From Paenibacillus lactis (GTDB lineage Bacteria; Bacillota; Bacilli; Paenibacillales; Paenibacillaceae), in the NCBI RefSeq assembly GCF_017873605.1, contig NZ_JAGGKI010000011.1:158927-222926 (forward strand): a stretch of DNA of 64,000 nucleotides, given 5' to 3'. The position numbers were made by a program, and so were the translations under genes. Under the pieces are notes generated by a model. It made no database searches. It was given only the letters and a program-made list of their open reading frames with translations, and was not told the origin of the DNA. Of the stretch, positions 8,086-16,783 are shown in pieces (positions within the stretch are counted from its first letter, which is position 1; each line of letters starts with the position of its first letter).

Positions 8086-9411
8086 ATGAAGAAATGGGTT
8101 GAACCTAACGAGAATTGGCCGCCATACGCCCTGCTGACAGGTTATTTGATCAAATGGATCGTGCTTGGCAGCATCGTCGGCATGATGACAGGCAGTGCCT
8201 CTGCCTTCTTTCTTTATAGCCTTGACTATGTAACGAACCTTCGAATAGGAAACCCTTGGCTGCTGTTCCTCCTTCCCCTGGGAGGCGTTGTGGTCAGCTT
8301 CCTCTACGAAAGGTTCGGCAAGAGCAGTGCGAAGGGAAATAATCTTATCCTGGAACAGATCCATGGCGGCACAGAATCCATCCCGCTGCGGATGGCGCCG
8401 CTGGTCCTCTTCGGGACGCTGGTTACGCATCTGTTCGGAGGCTCCGCCGGACGTGAAGGCACAGCCGTCCAAATGGGGGGAAGCTTATCGGAGTGGTTCG
8501 GCAAGCTCATTCGCGTGACATCGCTTGATCGAAAGATCCTGCTTATCTGCGGAATTAGCGGCGGCTTCGGCTCCATCTTCGGCACACCGCTCGCCGGAAC
8601 GCTGTTTGGTCTCGAAGTCCTAGCCATTGGCCTCATCTCGCACCAGGCGTTAATTCCTGCCTTCATCGCCAGCCTGGTCGGCAACTTAACCGCCACTTCC
8701 CTCTGGGGTGTCGGCCATGCGCATTATCTGATCGGGGAGATTCCCCCTCTGAGCTTTATCGTCCTGATGAAAGTCGTTGCAGCTTCGATCCTCTTCGGAC
8801 TCGTAAGCCGGCTATTCAGCGAGCTTACCCATGCTCTGAAAAAATGGTACAGCCACGTTTTCCGCAATCCTATGGTCAAAAGCGCAATGGGAGGCGTCAT
8901 CCTCATTGGGCTGGTTTATCTGCTTGGCACACGCGATTACTTGGGACTTGGCCTCCCCCTGATCGAAGAATCCTTCGCTGGGGAAGTTTCGCCATTCGCC
9001 TTTCTTGGTAAAATCCTCTTTACCTCGCTGACGCTTGGAGCAGGGTTTCAGGGTGGCGAGGTAACGCCGCTGTTTGCCATTGGGGCAACGCTGGGCAATG
9101 CGTTATCGGGATGGCTCGGATTGTACGCCCCTTTCCTGGCCGCATTAGGTTTTATTGCTGTATTCTGCGGGGCAACCAACACCCCGATTGCTTGTTTTAT
9201 CATGGGAATCGAGCTGTTTGGAGGAGAAGGCGCCGTGTATATGCTCTTGGCCTGCGTCATAAGCTACTTGTTCTCCGGGCACTCCGGCATCTACACCTCC
9301 CAGCACATCGGCGCGTCCAAGCACCCGCTCCTCTCGTTTCCACCGGGAACAACGCTTGCGGGAGCAAAAGAACTGCACAAAGCAAAGCGCAAGCAAAAGA
9401 CGTCCGAGTGA
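8086..9411 (+). CDS. eriC: CLC-F type fluoride/proton antiporter
   Basis: A 441-aa CLC-family membrane protein with about ten helices. It has the features of the fluoride-specific CLC-F clade: NNLILEQIH before helix D, GGSAGREGTAVQMGG with Glu124 in the place of the gating glutamate, no canonical GSGIP motif, and GFQGGEVTP near residue 320. CLC-F proteins expel fluoride using the proton gradient. The gene lies directly below a fluoride riboswitch, which independently supports the role. The open frame starts at a TTG (8083), but ATG 8086 has a GGGTGA site at a better distance. The stop codon lies inside the loop of its own terminator hairpin. Confidence 0.95.
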   Translation: MKKWVEPNENWPPYALLTGYLIKWIVLGSIVGMMTGSASAFFLYSLDYVTNLRIGNPWLLFLLPLGGVVVSFLYERFGKSSAKGNNLILEQIHGGTESIPLRMAPLVLFGTLVTHLFGGSAGREGTAVQMGGSLSEWFGKLIRVTSLDRKILLICGISGGFGSIFGTPLAGTLFGLEVLAIGLISHQALIPAFIASLVGNLTATSLWGVGHAHYLIGEIPPLSFIVLMKVVAASILFGLVSRLFSELTHALKKWYSHVFRNPMVKSAMGGVILIGLVYLLGTRDYLGLGLPLIEESFAGEVSPFAFLGKILFTSLTLGAGFQGGEVTPLFAIGATLGNALSGWLGLYAPFLAALGFIAVFCGATNTPIACFIMGIELFGGEGAVYMLLACVISYLFSGHSGIYTSQHIGASKHPLLSFPPGTTLAGAKELHKAKRKQKTSE

Positions 9412-9428
9412 TCGGGCGTCTTTTCATT
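9395..9428 (+). terminator. intrinsic terminator overlapping the eriC stop codon
   Basis: AAAAGACGTCC pairs with GGGCGTCTTTT around a short loop containing the TGA stop, and T residues follow. The last codons of the gene form the 5' arm. Confidence 0.8.
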
Positions 9429-9551
9429 TGCCGCAGGCAGCCCTGCCTCACTCTGTGAGCGGCGTAATGATGGATGCTGTACGCTGCTATAACCCGAAGC
9501 CCGGACGACGAACCAAGGCAGGTCATTTGTACGAAGAACGCTTTTTCACAC

Positions 9552-9600
9552 AAAAAAAAGAGAGGCACCCCCAAGATCCAATGATCTTGGTGCACCTCCC
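9552..9600 (-). terminator. intrinsic terminator of the GntR/ABC operon
   Basis: The minus strand forms a long hairpin (CCAAGATC-ATTG-GATCTTGG core, extended by GGTGC/GCACC-like pairs) followed by a run of eight T. It lies just after the permease gene ending at 9619. Confidence 0.9.
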
Positions 9601-9618
9601 TGTTGCATCTTCTGGCAA

Positions 9619-10302
9619 TTACACCGTTGATCTGCGCAGACACTGGCGAGAGCACAGTGCAAGGATAAGCACAATCGGAATCATCCATAGCGTCAAGTCG
9701 AGAGCAGAATGACTAGCAAACCATTTAAAGATCGGCCCCCACCATTCGTATCGCATCGCAATCAAGCTGAGACCCGAGATGATGATCGTAACGGCTGCAA
9801 GCATGATAAACGTTCGGATCCCTCTGAATCTTAAGAAAAACGCTCCGATGCCCAGCCCCAACATGGAAAACCATAACATTAAGATGACATTCACAACGAA
9901 TTGGATAAGCCATGATCCATCATTCAGATACGGTAAATTGAAGAAGCGCATATGATCTCCCCATGCCCCGGTCCATACTTCAATATGGGATAGAACCACA
10001 AGAAGTGCCGAGTTGAAGATACTGATCAAGGTTATAAAGGTAAGGGTCCCTATGAAAAAGTCCGTTCTGCGTATGCTAAACCCCGTGGTGAAGGGGAACA
10101 ACTGAATCGCTGTGGTCAATGAGGTAACGAACATGAATATATAGATGGTACCCAAACCGCCCGTATACAACGTCTCTCCATTAATCAATACACCGATCAG
10201 CAAATTGACCAAGAAACTGAAGGCCATGATCATCCAAGGCAAATAAAACCACGTAAGTTTATGTCTTAAATGAATGTTAATAACGCTGGATATCCCTCTC
10301 AT
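9619..10302 (-). CDS. ABC transporter permease, YtrC/D-like
   Basis: A 227-aa membrane protein with six hydrophobic segments and no recognisable soluble domain. It resembles small permeases encoded beside YtrA-type GntR regulators, but sequence families here are poorly conserved, so the call rests mainly on context. The ATG overlaps the last base of the ATPase stop codon (TAATG), showing translational coupling. With the ATPase it should form a half-size exporter or a membrane-stress module. The substrate is unknown; related operons respond to cell-wall antibiotics in Bacillus, which I only infer here. Confidence 0.75.
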   Translation of the reverse strand: MRGISSVINIHLRHKLTWFYLPWMIMAFSFLVNLLIGVLINGETLYTGGLGTIYIFMFVTSLTTAIQLFPFTTGFSIRRTDFFIGTLTFITLISIFNSALLVVLSHIEVWTGAWGDHMRFFNLPYLNDGSWLIQFVVNVILMLWFSMLGLGIGAFFLRFRGIRTFIMLAAVTIIISGLSLIAMRYEWWGPIFKWFASHSALDLTLWMIPIVLILALCSRQCLRRSTV

Positions 10303-11189
10303 TAGCGGCTCGCCACCTTTCCGTTTCTCGTTAAATGAACGATTAATTGCTGCAAGGATACGGGTACCGTTTCCAGTCCTGCTTGTGCTGCTTCTTGCTT
10401 CACCTCTGCTTCGGTCTTGCCCATCACCGTAGCCGAAACCATTGATCCGAGCGATTCCGTATGAATGACTTTTCTGCCTTGAATAAAGGATTCAACCGCA
10501 GATTGATGCCCGATCACATTGCAGGTCCGTCCGCGGAGTTCATCGGTATCCGAATCCAGCAATATTTTTCCTTCATCGATAAGAATGATATGCTCCAGCA
10601 GCCTGCTGACTTCATCTATCAAATGTGTGGACAGAATAATGGTACGCGGATGGCTGGTGTAATCTTCGATCAGCTGATCATAGAAAAGCTCTCTTGCAAC
10701 GGCGTCGAGGCCAAGATAAGGCTCGTCGAACACCGTAATGGGCGCTCGGCTGGCGAGTCCTACGATGATCCCGACCGCTGACAGCATGCCGCGCGACAAT
10801 CTCTTCACAAGGCGCTTCATCGGCAGACGGAAAATTTCGATCAGCGCTTTGGCGTATTCCGCGTCCCAGTTCGGGTATACGTCGGAGGCAATCCCCATGA
10901 CATCCCGGACGGTAACTAAATCCGGATATTTCTGACTCTCCCTGATAAAGCATATCTGCTGAATCACCTTGTTATTTTCATAAGGATGCTCGCCAAATAC
11001 GCGGATCTCCCCTTTGGTTGAGAACTGCTGTGCCGTAATCATCTGCATGATGGTTGTTTTCCCGGCGCCGTTTCTCCCCAGCAATCCGTAAATCTTATTC
11101 GCCTCGATCCTAAAGCTGACATTATCGACGGCCGTAAAATCCTTGTATACCTTGCTCAAATTGTTGACTTCGATGACGGTTTGGCTCAT
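10302..11189 (-). CDS. ABC transporter ATP-binding protein, YtrB-like
   Basis: A 295-aa ATPase. It has the Walker A motif GRNGAGKT (about residues 38-45), an LSRGM signature (C-loop, glycine-containing but degenerate relative to LSGGQ), the Walker B segment ITVFDEP and an H-loop in LSTHL. The last 80 residues form an accessory domain after the nucleotide-binding domain, common in the YtrB and antibiotic-resistance ATPase groups. Its ATG shares one base with the stop of the GntR gene (TGATG), preceded by AGGGGAG. The three genes regulator-ATPase-permease thus form one compact, coupled operon. Confidence 0.9.
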   Translation of the reverse strand: MSQTVIEVNNLSKVYKDFTAVDNVSFRIEANKIYGLLGRNGAGKTTIMQMITAQQFSTKGEIRVFGEHPYENNKVIQQICFIRESQKYPDLVTVRDVMGIASDVYPNWDAEYAKALIEIFRLPMKRLVKRLSRGMLSAVGIIVGLASRAPITVFDEPYLGLDAVARELFYDQLIEDYTSHPRTIILSTHLIDEVSRLLEHIILIDEGKILLDSDTDELRGRTCNVIGHQSAVESFIQGRKVIHTESLGSMVSATVMGKTEAEVKQEAAQAGLETVPVSLQQLIVHLTRNGKVASR

Positions 11190-11557
11190 CAGTCTTGCTC
11201 CCCTCTGCGGATCATTTCCGATAATTGATCTTTCGTAATCCCAAGCTTCTCGGCTTCCTTCACCATAGCCACAACGTACTGCTCATAAAACTCCGTCTTG
11301 CGCTTCTCGATGAGCTGTTCACGTGCTCCCGCTGCTACAAACATGCCAATCCCCCGTTTCTTATACAAAATCCCTTGATCGACCAGCAGATTGACGCCCT
11401 TGGCCGCTGTGGCCGGATTGATCTGGTAAAAGGCCGCAAACTGATTCGTAGATGGAACCTGCGTCTCCTCAGGCAATCGTTCCTCTATGATGTCATCTTC
11501 AATTTTGTCCGCAATTTGCATGAATATCGGTCTGCTGTCATCAATTTGAAACGCCAT
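11189..11557 (-). CDS. GntR-family regulator, YtrA subfamily
   Basis: A 122-aa repressor with an N-terminal winged helix of the GntR family (ADKIEDDIIEERLPEETQVPSTNQ followed by the N-P-A-T-A-A-K recognition helix) and a short C-terminal dimerisation helix pair, which is the size and layout of the YtrA subfamily. A longer frame begins at 11587 without a binding site; ATG 11557 has GGTGAGG close upstream and starts at the conserved beginning of the domain. It heads the operon, and a 24-bp near-perfect dyad lies just upstream, so I infer autoregulation. The inducing signal is unknown. Confidence 0.88.
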   Translation of the reverse strand: MAFQIDDSRPIFMQIADKIEDDIIEERLPEETQVPSTNQFAAFYQINPATAAKGVNLLVDQGILYKKRGIGMFVAAGAREQLIEKRKTEFYEQYVVAMVKEAEKLGITKDQLSEMIRRGEQD

Positions 11558-11596
11558 TACCTCACCGCTTTCGTGTTCAGACTTCATTACATCTTC

Positions 11597-11620
11597 GGTT
11601 AGTTACTCATGTAATTAACC
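11597..11620. promoter_or_regulatory. near-perfect dyad, candidate operator of the YtrA-like regulator
   Basis: GGTTAGTTAC (11597-11606), spacer TCAT, GTAATTAACC (11611-11620): nine of ten positions are symmetric. It lies 40 bp upstream of the regulator start, where a repressor of the operon would bind. Confidence 0.75.
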
Positions 11621-11803
11621 ATACAAGAGATGTGGTTCCGTGTCAACATTTTATTGGCCATTTTTTACAAATCGGGCGAAGGAACCCGTTTATGGTCCTA
11701 ATGGTTTCATCCCGGTAAGCCGATATAGTATTGGCACACATGCAGCCGAGTTGAGCTCAAGCCAACCGAAACAGACATAGAGAAAAGGAGTTTAGAAAGA
11801 ACC

Positions 11804-12943
11804 ATGAAAAGAATCCTCTTACTCGTCATCCTCGCCATGCTTATGGTGGTGACCCCATTGAACGCGGCTTCCGCTCCGAAAATGCTTGCCTATGTTGACA
11901 AGAACAACCAGTCCTTTATCCCAGTGTCCCTCCTTAAGACCTTTGAGGGCATTCAAGTGTCCTACACAGCTGCCGAAAAGAAGCTTCGCATAACAAAAGA
12001 CAATAAGCAGCTTACCCTTTACTTGGGGAGCAGGACCGCGTACATTGACGGCAAAAAAACGCAGATCAAGGCAGCCCCGTTCTCCGAGAACGGCATCACA
12101 TATGTACCGCTTCAGTTTACCGCTCAGCAATTAGGCCTTGCGTTGAAGTGGGAGCCTAACCGTACAGCCTTGCAGATCAAAGACGGAGCAACATCTGCTT
12201 CGAATACACTGCCGGTGATGTCGGGCAAGCTCGTTTCGAATACATTGAAGCCGGTCACTTCGGCGAAGAAAACATTCAAGGTTGGTTCCCGAAGCTTCAG
12301 CGCCCAGGTGGTAACCGTCTCCCTTCTGCATCCGAAGGTGGAGCTTGGCGTGGCCCTTGCCGGCAATAAACCCGGCAAAGTCGAGGATTTGCGCAGCCTT
12401 GCGAAACGGAATCAAGCGGTTGCCGCCATCAACGGAACCTACTTCGATGCCTATACCGCCGGTGCTTATAAAGCGCCTTACGGCTATCTCGTACATAACG
12501 GCGCCATTCTGCACAAGGCCCCAGGCGATAACCGGACGATCTTTACCTACGACCGTAATAATCTGACCCAGATGATTCCGGGTCTGGACTTCAAATCGGA
12601 ATATGAGCAAGGACAAATGAAAGGGGCTCTTCAAGCTGGCCCCCGTCTGGTGAAGGACGGCAAAGTTTCGCTGAACGTCAAGAAGGAAGGCTTTAAAGAT
12701 CCGAAGATTCTAACGGGTGGAGGCGCACGAAGCGCACTTGGGATCACGAAGGATCATAAGCTTATTTTGCTGACAACAGGAGGGGCAACCATTCCCCAAT
12801 TGGCGGAAATCATGAGGCAGGCCGGAGCCTACCAGGCGATGAATCTGGATGGCGGCGCATCCAGCGGGCTGTATTACAACGGCTCTTATCTTACCGCACC
12901 CGGCCGTCAGATCAGCAACGCCCTTATCGTAAGGTTGAAATAA
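11804..12943 (+). CDS. secreted phosphodiester glycosidase (NAGPA domain) with copper-amine-oxidase-N-like domain
   Basis: A 379-aa exported protein. After a signal peptide (residues 1-22, ending near N-A-A-S-A) comes a region like the copper amine oxidase N-terminal domain (about 28-128, with the FSENGITYVPLQFTAQQLGL pattern), a stalk-type module often used in Paenibacillus cell-surface proteins. The C-terminal two thirds is a NAGPA/phosphodiester glycosidase domain with AAINGTYFD, GPRLV, GGGARSALG and the hallmark MNLDGGASSG. Such enzymes cleave GlcNAc from phosphodiester-linked glycans, and in bacteria they probably act on wall glycopolymers or capsule. The AAGGAG site is about 14 bases from the ATG, slightly long. 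It is a single-gene unit with a strong terminator. Confidence 0.9.
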   Translation: MKRILLLVILAMLMVVTPLNAASAPKMLAYVDKNNQSFIPVSLLKTFEGIQVSYTAAEKKLRITKDNKQLTLYLGSRTAYIDGKKTQIKAAPFSENGITYVPLQFTAQQLGLALKWEPNRTALQIKDGATSASNTLPVMSGKLVSNTLKPVTSAKKTFKVGSRSFSAQVVTVSLLHPKVELGVALAGNKPGKVEDLRSLAKRNQAVAAINGTYFDAYTAGAYKAPYGYLVHNGAILHKAPGDNRTIFTYDRNNLTQMIPGLDFKSEYEQGQMKGALQAGPRLVKDGKVSLNVKKEGFKDPKILTGGGARSALGITKDHKLILLTTGGATIPQLAEIMRQAGAYQAMNLDGGASSGLYYNGSYLTAPGRQISNALIVRLK

Positions 12944-13016
12944 CGCCCCATAGGGCTATTACGCTTCATTAGGACAAGTGCTTGATCGGGCAATGCCCGC
13001 ACCTAGAGCATTGAAC

Positions 13017-13068
13017 AAGGCTCCTCGAATAACCGGATCACGTTACCGGACCTTCGAAGGAGCCTTTT
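13017..13068 (+). terminator. intrinsic terminator after the phosphodiester glycosidase gene
   Basis: AAGGCTCCT pairs with AGGAGCCTT, extended by an inner CCGG/CCGG helix, and is followed by TTCTATT. Confidence 0.85.
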
Positions 13069-13203
13069 CTATTCCTGTAGGATTTGTATCCTTCCTGCCT
13101 ATTTGAGCCGATCTGCTTTCCCTCATGCGTACCGCGAGAAATATGTTTCGACATTAAGAAGGTGGGTGTAAATATATAGGAAAACGATGCGAGGTGAGAA
13201 GCA

Positions 13204-13605
13204 ATGTATGAATTTCATGGCTGGATTACCATTCAAGTGACAGCTTCGAAAGCCGAGCAGGAACAACTGGAAGCGATCATTCCGAAAATACAATTAAAGA
13301 TTACGGAATATGCTTGGGGAAGCGGCCTGCTGTCTCTCAATGCCGCATGCGGATGTTACTATCTGCATGTTGGAGGGTTTACGAAGGAGAAAGGTCCAGA
13401 AGCCGATGAAATCTTGTCGTTGTACCGTTATATCGGGGAGATTGCCCCTGGATCATACGGACTGCTGTATTCCAGGGATGACGAGAATCAGGAAGGTGAG
13501 GACAACGAATTTCGGGTGTTGGTGCTTGCGCGCGGGCAGCTGAAGGAGCAGCGCGATCCTTTCCTCTCTCCTTGCATCCCTGTTATTGAAGACGCATTAA
13601 GTTAA
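13204..13605 (+). CDS. Imm7-family immunity protein
   Basis: A 133-aa cytoplasmic protein. The opening YEFHGWITIQV, the central GSYGLLYSRDDE and the ending RGQLKEQRDPFLSPCIPVIED match the Imm7 family of immunity proteins from polymorphic toxin systems. Such proteins neutralise a cognate toxin domain delivered by kin cells. No toxin gene, WXG or YeeF-type carrier, or other immunity gene lies within several kilobases, so it is an orphan here. The start has a GAGGTGAGAAG site. Orphan immunity genes can protect against toxins of neighbours, or be remnants of lost loci. The reading frame is intact and I see no sign of decay. Confidence 0.85.
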   Translation: MYEFHGWITIQVTASKAEQEQLEAIIPKIQLKITEYAWGSGLLSLNAACGCYYLHVGGFTKEKGPEADEILSLYRYIGEIAPGSYGLLYSRDDENQEGEDNEFRVLVLARGQLKEQRDPFLSPCIPVIEDALS

Positions 13606-13721
13606 CCGGCAGGGTAGTACGAGCGCAGCATCCCCTCCTTCCATCTTAACCAAACAAACTTTCATTCATTGTAAACTTCCTAAGCCGATGATCCGGGAGC
13701 CTTCGAATTAAGTTTGAACGT

Positions 13722-13765
13722 AAAAAAGGACCATCAAAAAATGCCGATTAAAGGATGGTCCTTTA
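13722..13765 (-). terminator. intrinsic terminator after the NIPSNAP-like gene
   Basis: AAAGGACCATC pairs with GATGGTCCTTT. On the minus strand it ends in TTTTTT, about 35 bp after the stop of the gene. It may also stop plus-strand transcripts from the Imm7 gene. Confidence 0.85.
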
Positions 13766-13801
13766 TTGACTAATACAGTTTTTATGAGCTGAGCAATCTC
13801 T

Positions 13802-14164
13802 TTATTTTGCTGAAAGGATTGTATTTTCGACTGGAACCGTTGATTCGATAAAATCTTCGTCAATGAAATAAAACGCCTTTTTTAGATTCTCTCTGCCTCC
13901 CATTTTTTCAAACCACTTCTGTACACGTTCAACGTGCTCGTTATCACTTCTAACATTATTCTCTATTTCTTCGTAAGCTTCGAGACTGTCATATTGCCAT
14001 ATAGCAAAAATCTCCACATTTCCTTCCTTATTCGGGGCCATCCATCTTCCAACTAATCTTGCACCATACTTTAATTGCGTCGTTAATAGAGTGCTGTTAA
14101 AATGCTCATTAAACGCCACTGCGATACTTGCGTCAACCATGTACTTTTTTCTTCGGTAAATCAT
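13802..14164 (-). CDS. NIPSNAP-like dimeric alpha-beta barrel protein
   Basis: A 120-aa protein with the spacing of the NIPSNAP/dimeric alpha-beta barrel superfamily: a basic Y-R-R-K-K-Y-M strand at the start, a helix with F-N-E-H-F, the GARLVGRWMAP strand, and the EIFAIWQYDSLEAYEEIE segment. Proteins of this type are small enzymes or binding proteins in varied pathways, so no reaction can be assigned. The GGAGG site lies ten bases before the ATG. It is a monocistronic unit with its own terminator and sits apart from the pyroglutamate genes upstream. Confidence 0.75.
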   Translation of the reverse strand: MIYRRKKYMVDASIAVAFNEHFNSTLLTTQLKYGARLVGRWMAPNKEGNVEIFAIWQYDSLEAYEEIENNVRSDNEHVERVQKWFEKMGGRENLKKAFYFIDEDFIESTVPVENTILSAK

Positions 14165-14270
14165 AAGTTTATAGCCTCCGCTTTAATTAATTTTACACAC
14201 CAGGCAAATTTAATGCATCCATTTCCATCCCCCAAGACAACAACCCAAGCCGGTTCAGAAAAGCTTACGG

Positions 14271-14903
14271 TTATTCCGTCAGCTCATCGATCGTCGTTCG
14301 AACAATGACTTTAAGCGCTCGAAGCATCGTATCATGGGACAGCGTCGGCAGCCCCGGCTTCTCCAAGGCCATCTCCGTCGATGCCGGAAAATGAACGAAG
14401 CCGGCGAGGATTGGCAGCTGCCGCTTCCGGATCTCGTTCAGCACCGCATACATGGTGTTATTACAAATATAAGTGCCTGCCGTATTGGATACGGCTGCCG
14501 GAATTCCAGCTTCCTTCATCCGATTCACCATTGCACGGATCGGAAGGGTCGCGAACAGACCGTCCGGGCCCTCCGGATCGATCGGCTCATCCTGCGGCCT
14601 CGCCCCCCGGTTGTCCGCGATCACGGATTCGGGCGGCACATCCTTGGTATTTATCGCGATCCGTTCAGGGGTAACCGCGGTTCTTCCTCCCGCCACCCCG
14701 CAAGCGATAACTGCGTCCGGTTCAAATGTACGGACCTCCTTCAGCAGGAGCTCGGCGCACTCGTCATAATGAACCGGCAGCAGGACCGTTCGGATTTCCG
14801 CATCCGCGAAACTTTCGTTTTTGATATCGTTAATCAATCTTTCCGTCGGGTTAATGGCGCTTCCGCCAAAGGGCTCGAAGCCTGAAATCAGTATTTTTTT
14901 CAT
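14271..14903 (-). CDS. pcp: pyroglutamyl-peptidase I (peptidase family C15)
   Basis: A 210-aa cytoplasmic cysteine peptidase that removes N-terminal pyroglutamate from peptides. The start KKILISGFEPFGG is the family hallmark. The catalytic triad is visible: Glu80 in R-T-A-V-T-P-E-R, Cys147 in S-N-T-A-G-T-Y-I-C-N, and His171 in G-F-V-H-F-P. Length fits the family. The site AGGAG lies nine bases before the ATG. It follows pxpA by 107 bp on the same strand. The released pyroglutamate is the substrate of the PxpABC 5-oxoprolinase encoded just upstream, so the four genes form a coherent catabolic set. Confidence 0.96.
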   Translation of the reverse strand: MKKILISGFEPFGGSAINPTERLINDIKNESFADAEIRTVLLPVHYDECAELLLKEVRTFEPDAVIACGVAGGRTAVTPERIAINTKDVPPESVIADNRGARPQDEPIDPEGPDGLFATLPIRAMVNRMKEAGIPAAVSNTAGTYICNNTMYAVLNEIRKRQLPILAGFVHFPASTEMALEKPGLPTLSHDTMLRALKVIVRTTIDELTE

Positions 14904-15010
14904 TGGTCATATACTCCTGTAATCCATAATGTATATTATCTCACGAGTTCTTCATGATTGAATGGCGTATGATCTACGGTATACCTGTATTGAGGTGTTG
15001 GAAGCCTTAT

Positions 15011-15769
15011 TTAAAGGATCGACTGCACTCGCACCCCTTCCGATTCAAGCCGGGTACGCAGGGTACGTGCGAATACCGGCGCATGCGGACTGTCGCCGTG
15101 AATGCATATCGTATCGGCGACGATCGGAATGATCTTGCCGGACTGCGACATGACCACGCCCTCCTTGACCATCCGGAGGACTTGCCGGACCGATTGCTCC
15201 TCATCCGTAATGAGGGCGCCGGGAAGGCTCCGCGGCGTCAATGTTCCGTCATCCTGATAGGTGCGGTCGGCAAATACTTCGCTTGCCGTTCGAAGCCCCG
15301 TCCGCTTGCCGGCATCCACCAGCTCGCTGCCGGCGAGCCCGTATAGGATTAGCCCCGGATCGATTCGATGGACGGCGCAAGCTATAGCCTCGGCCAGGGG
15401 GCGTGAAACAGCCGCCATATTATACAAGGCACCATGGGGCTTCACATGATGAAGCTTTCCACCCTCTTGAAGCGTGATAGCCATCAAGGCCCCCATCTGA
15501 TACGAAACCATATCGTATGCCTCATCCGGCGTAATGTCCATTCTTCTTCTTCCGAAGCCGACCAGATCTGGCAGGCCCGGATGCGCACCGATCGACGTTC
15601 CGTGCGCGATCGCTTGGCGTACGGTAAGACGCATGACCGAAGGATCGCCGGCATGAAATCCGCAGGCGATATTGGCCGAGGTGATGCATTTCAGCAGCTC
15701 GCTATCCGATCCAAGCCGGTAGGTGCCGAAGCTTTCTCCCATATCGCAGTTAAGATCCACTTGGATCAT
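15011..15769 (-). CDS. pxpA: 5-oxoprolinase subunit A (LamB/YcsF family)
   Basis: A 252-aa LamB/YcsF-family protein. The start VDLNCDMGESFGTY, then SANIACGFHAGDPSVM and GAHPGLPDLVGFGRR are the family signatures, with conserved acidic and histidine residues of the presumed active site. Together with PxpB and PxpC it forms the ATP-dependent prokaryotic 5-oxoprolinase that converts 5-oxoproline to glutamate. The ATG overlaps the pxpC stop codon by four bases (ATGA), which shows translational coupling. The gene order pxpB-pxpC-pxpA is found in many bacteria. Confidence 0.96.
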   Translation of the reverse strand: MIQVDLNCDMGESFGTYRLGSDSELLKCITSANIACGFHAGDPSVMRLTVRQAIAHGTSIGAHPGLPDLVGFGRRRMDITPDEAYDMVSYQMGALMAITLQEGGKLHHVKPHGALYNMAAVSRPLAEAIACAVHRIDPGLILYGLAGSELVDAGKRTGLRTASEVFADRTYQDDGTLTPRSLPGALITDEEQSVRQVLRMVKEGVVMSQSGKIIPIVADTICIHGDSPHAPVFARTLRTRLESEGVRVQSIL

Positions 15770-16770
15770 GGAACCACTCCCTCTATTTTTCGCTTGATCA
15801 TCTCACGGACGATGGCTAGCTCGCGCTCCCGTTCGTCCCGGAGACGTTCTGCCTCACGGAGCGTAATCTCCCTGAAGCGCAAGGTTCCTCCTGGCTGGAG
15901 CTGCGCGACCAGCGGGATATCGACCGAAGCGATCTGCGCGATTTTCGGATAGCCTCCGAGCGTCTGCCGGTCCGCCATGAGGATAATCGGCTGGCCGTCT
16001 GCAGGCACCTGAATCGTGCCCAAAGCAACGGCTTCCGACACATATTCCTTAGCCTTAGTCAGCCGCAGATCGGGGCCTTTCAATCGGTACCCCATCCGGT
16101 CGGATTCGGGACGGATCCGGAACGGTTGATGGAAGAAGCCATGCCGGCTGACTTCGTCAAAATCCTCATATTGGCGCCCCGGCATGGCCCGGACAGTTAC
16201 CTCCTGCCCGGTTGCCGGAATCTTCCCCGGCAGCGCAAACCATCGCGGCGCATAGAATGCGCCTGTTATTGTAGAACGGTCAACCGATCGGTTCGAAAGC
16301 CGTGACGGGTATGTGGACAAACGGTCGCCTGCATGAAGCGGTCGTCCCTCCCATCCGCCGATGCCGGCCCGCAAATAGGTGCTGCGGCTGTCCATAACCT
16401 TCGGGACGTTAAGCCCTCCCGACACGGCGAGATATGCGCGGCATCCGAAACGGACTTGTTGAAACGTGAGGACACTATCCCTCCGGACATAAACCGGTCG
16501 CCACATCGGTACAGGCGTATCCTCGATCCGCGGCGACAAATCCCCGCCCGTAACGGCAATCCATCCGTCCTCCTCCATCCGCAGCGAGAATCCGGACCAC
16601 GTGATTTCGAGCGCAGCCGCTTCGTCCGGATTGCCTACGAGCCAGTTGGCGACACGATGGGACTCCTTGTCCATAGCACCGGACGTAATGACTCCGTACT
16701 TGCCATAGCCAAACCTTCCAAGATCTTGAACGGTAACCAGCAGCCCCGGCTTCAAGACGGTTAATCGCAT
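15766..16770 (-). CDS. pxpC: 5-oxoprolinase subunit C (KipA-like)
   Basis: A 334-aa protein of the biotin-dependent carboxyltransferase-like/KipA family. It opens with VLKPGLLVTVQDLGRFGYGKYG and contains GAMDKESHRVANWLVGNP, the typical N-terminal signature, and GYRLKGPDL and MADRQTLGGYPKIA in the C-terminal half. It is the partner of PxpB in the 5-oxoprolinase complex. It lies 13 bp after pxpB and overlaps pxpA by four bases. The start has AAGGGAAG about eight bases upstream. Confidence 0.95.
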   Translation of the reverse strand: MRLTVLKPGLLVTVQDLGRFGYGKYGVITSGAMDKESHRVANWLVGNPDEAAALEITWSGFSLRMEEDGWIAVTGGDLSPRIEDTPVPMWRPVYVRRDSVLTFQQVRFGCRAYLAVSGGLNVPKVMDSRSTYLRAGIGGWEGRPLHAGDRLSTYPSRLSNRSVDRSTITGAFYAPRWFALPGKIPATGQEVTVRAMPGRQYEDFDEVSRHGFFHQPFRIRPESDRMGYRLKGPDLRLTKAKEYVSEAVALGTIQVPADGQPIILMADRQTLGGYPKIAQIASVDIPLVAQLQPGGTLRFREITLREAERLRDERERELAIVREMIKRKIEGVVP

Positions 16771-16783
16771 AGCATCACTTCCC

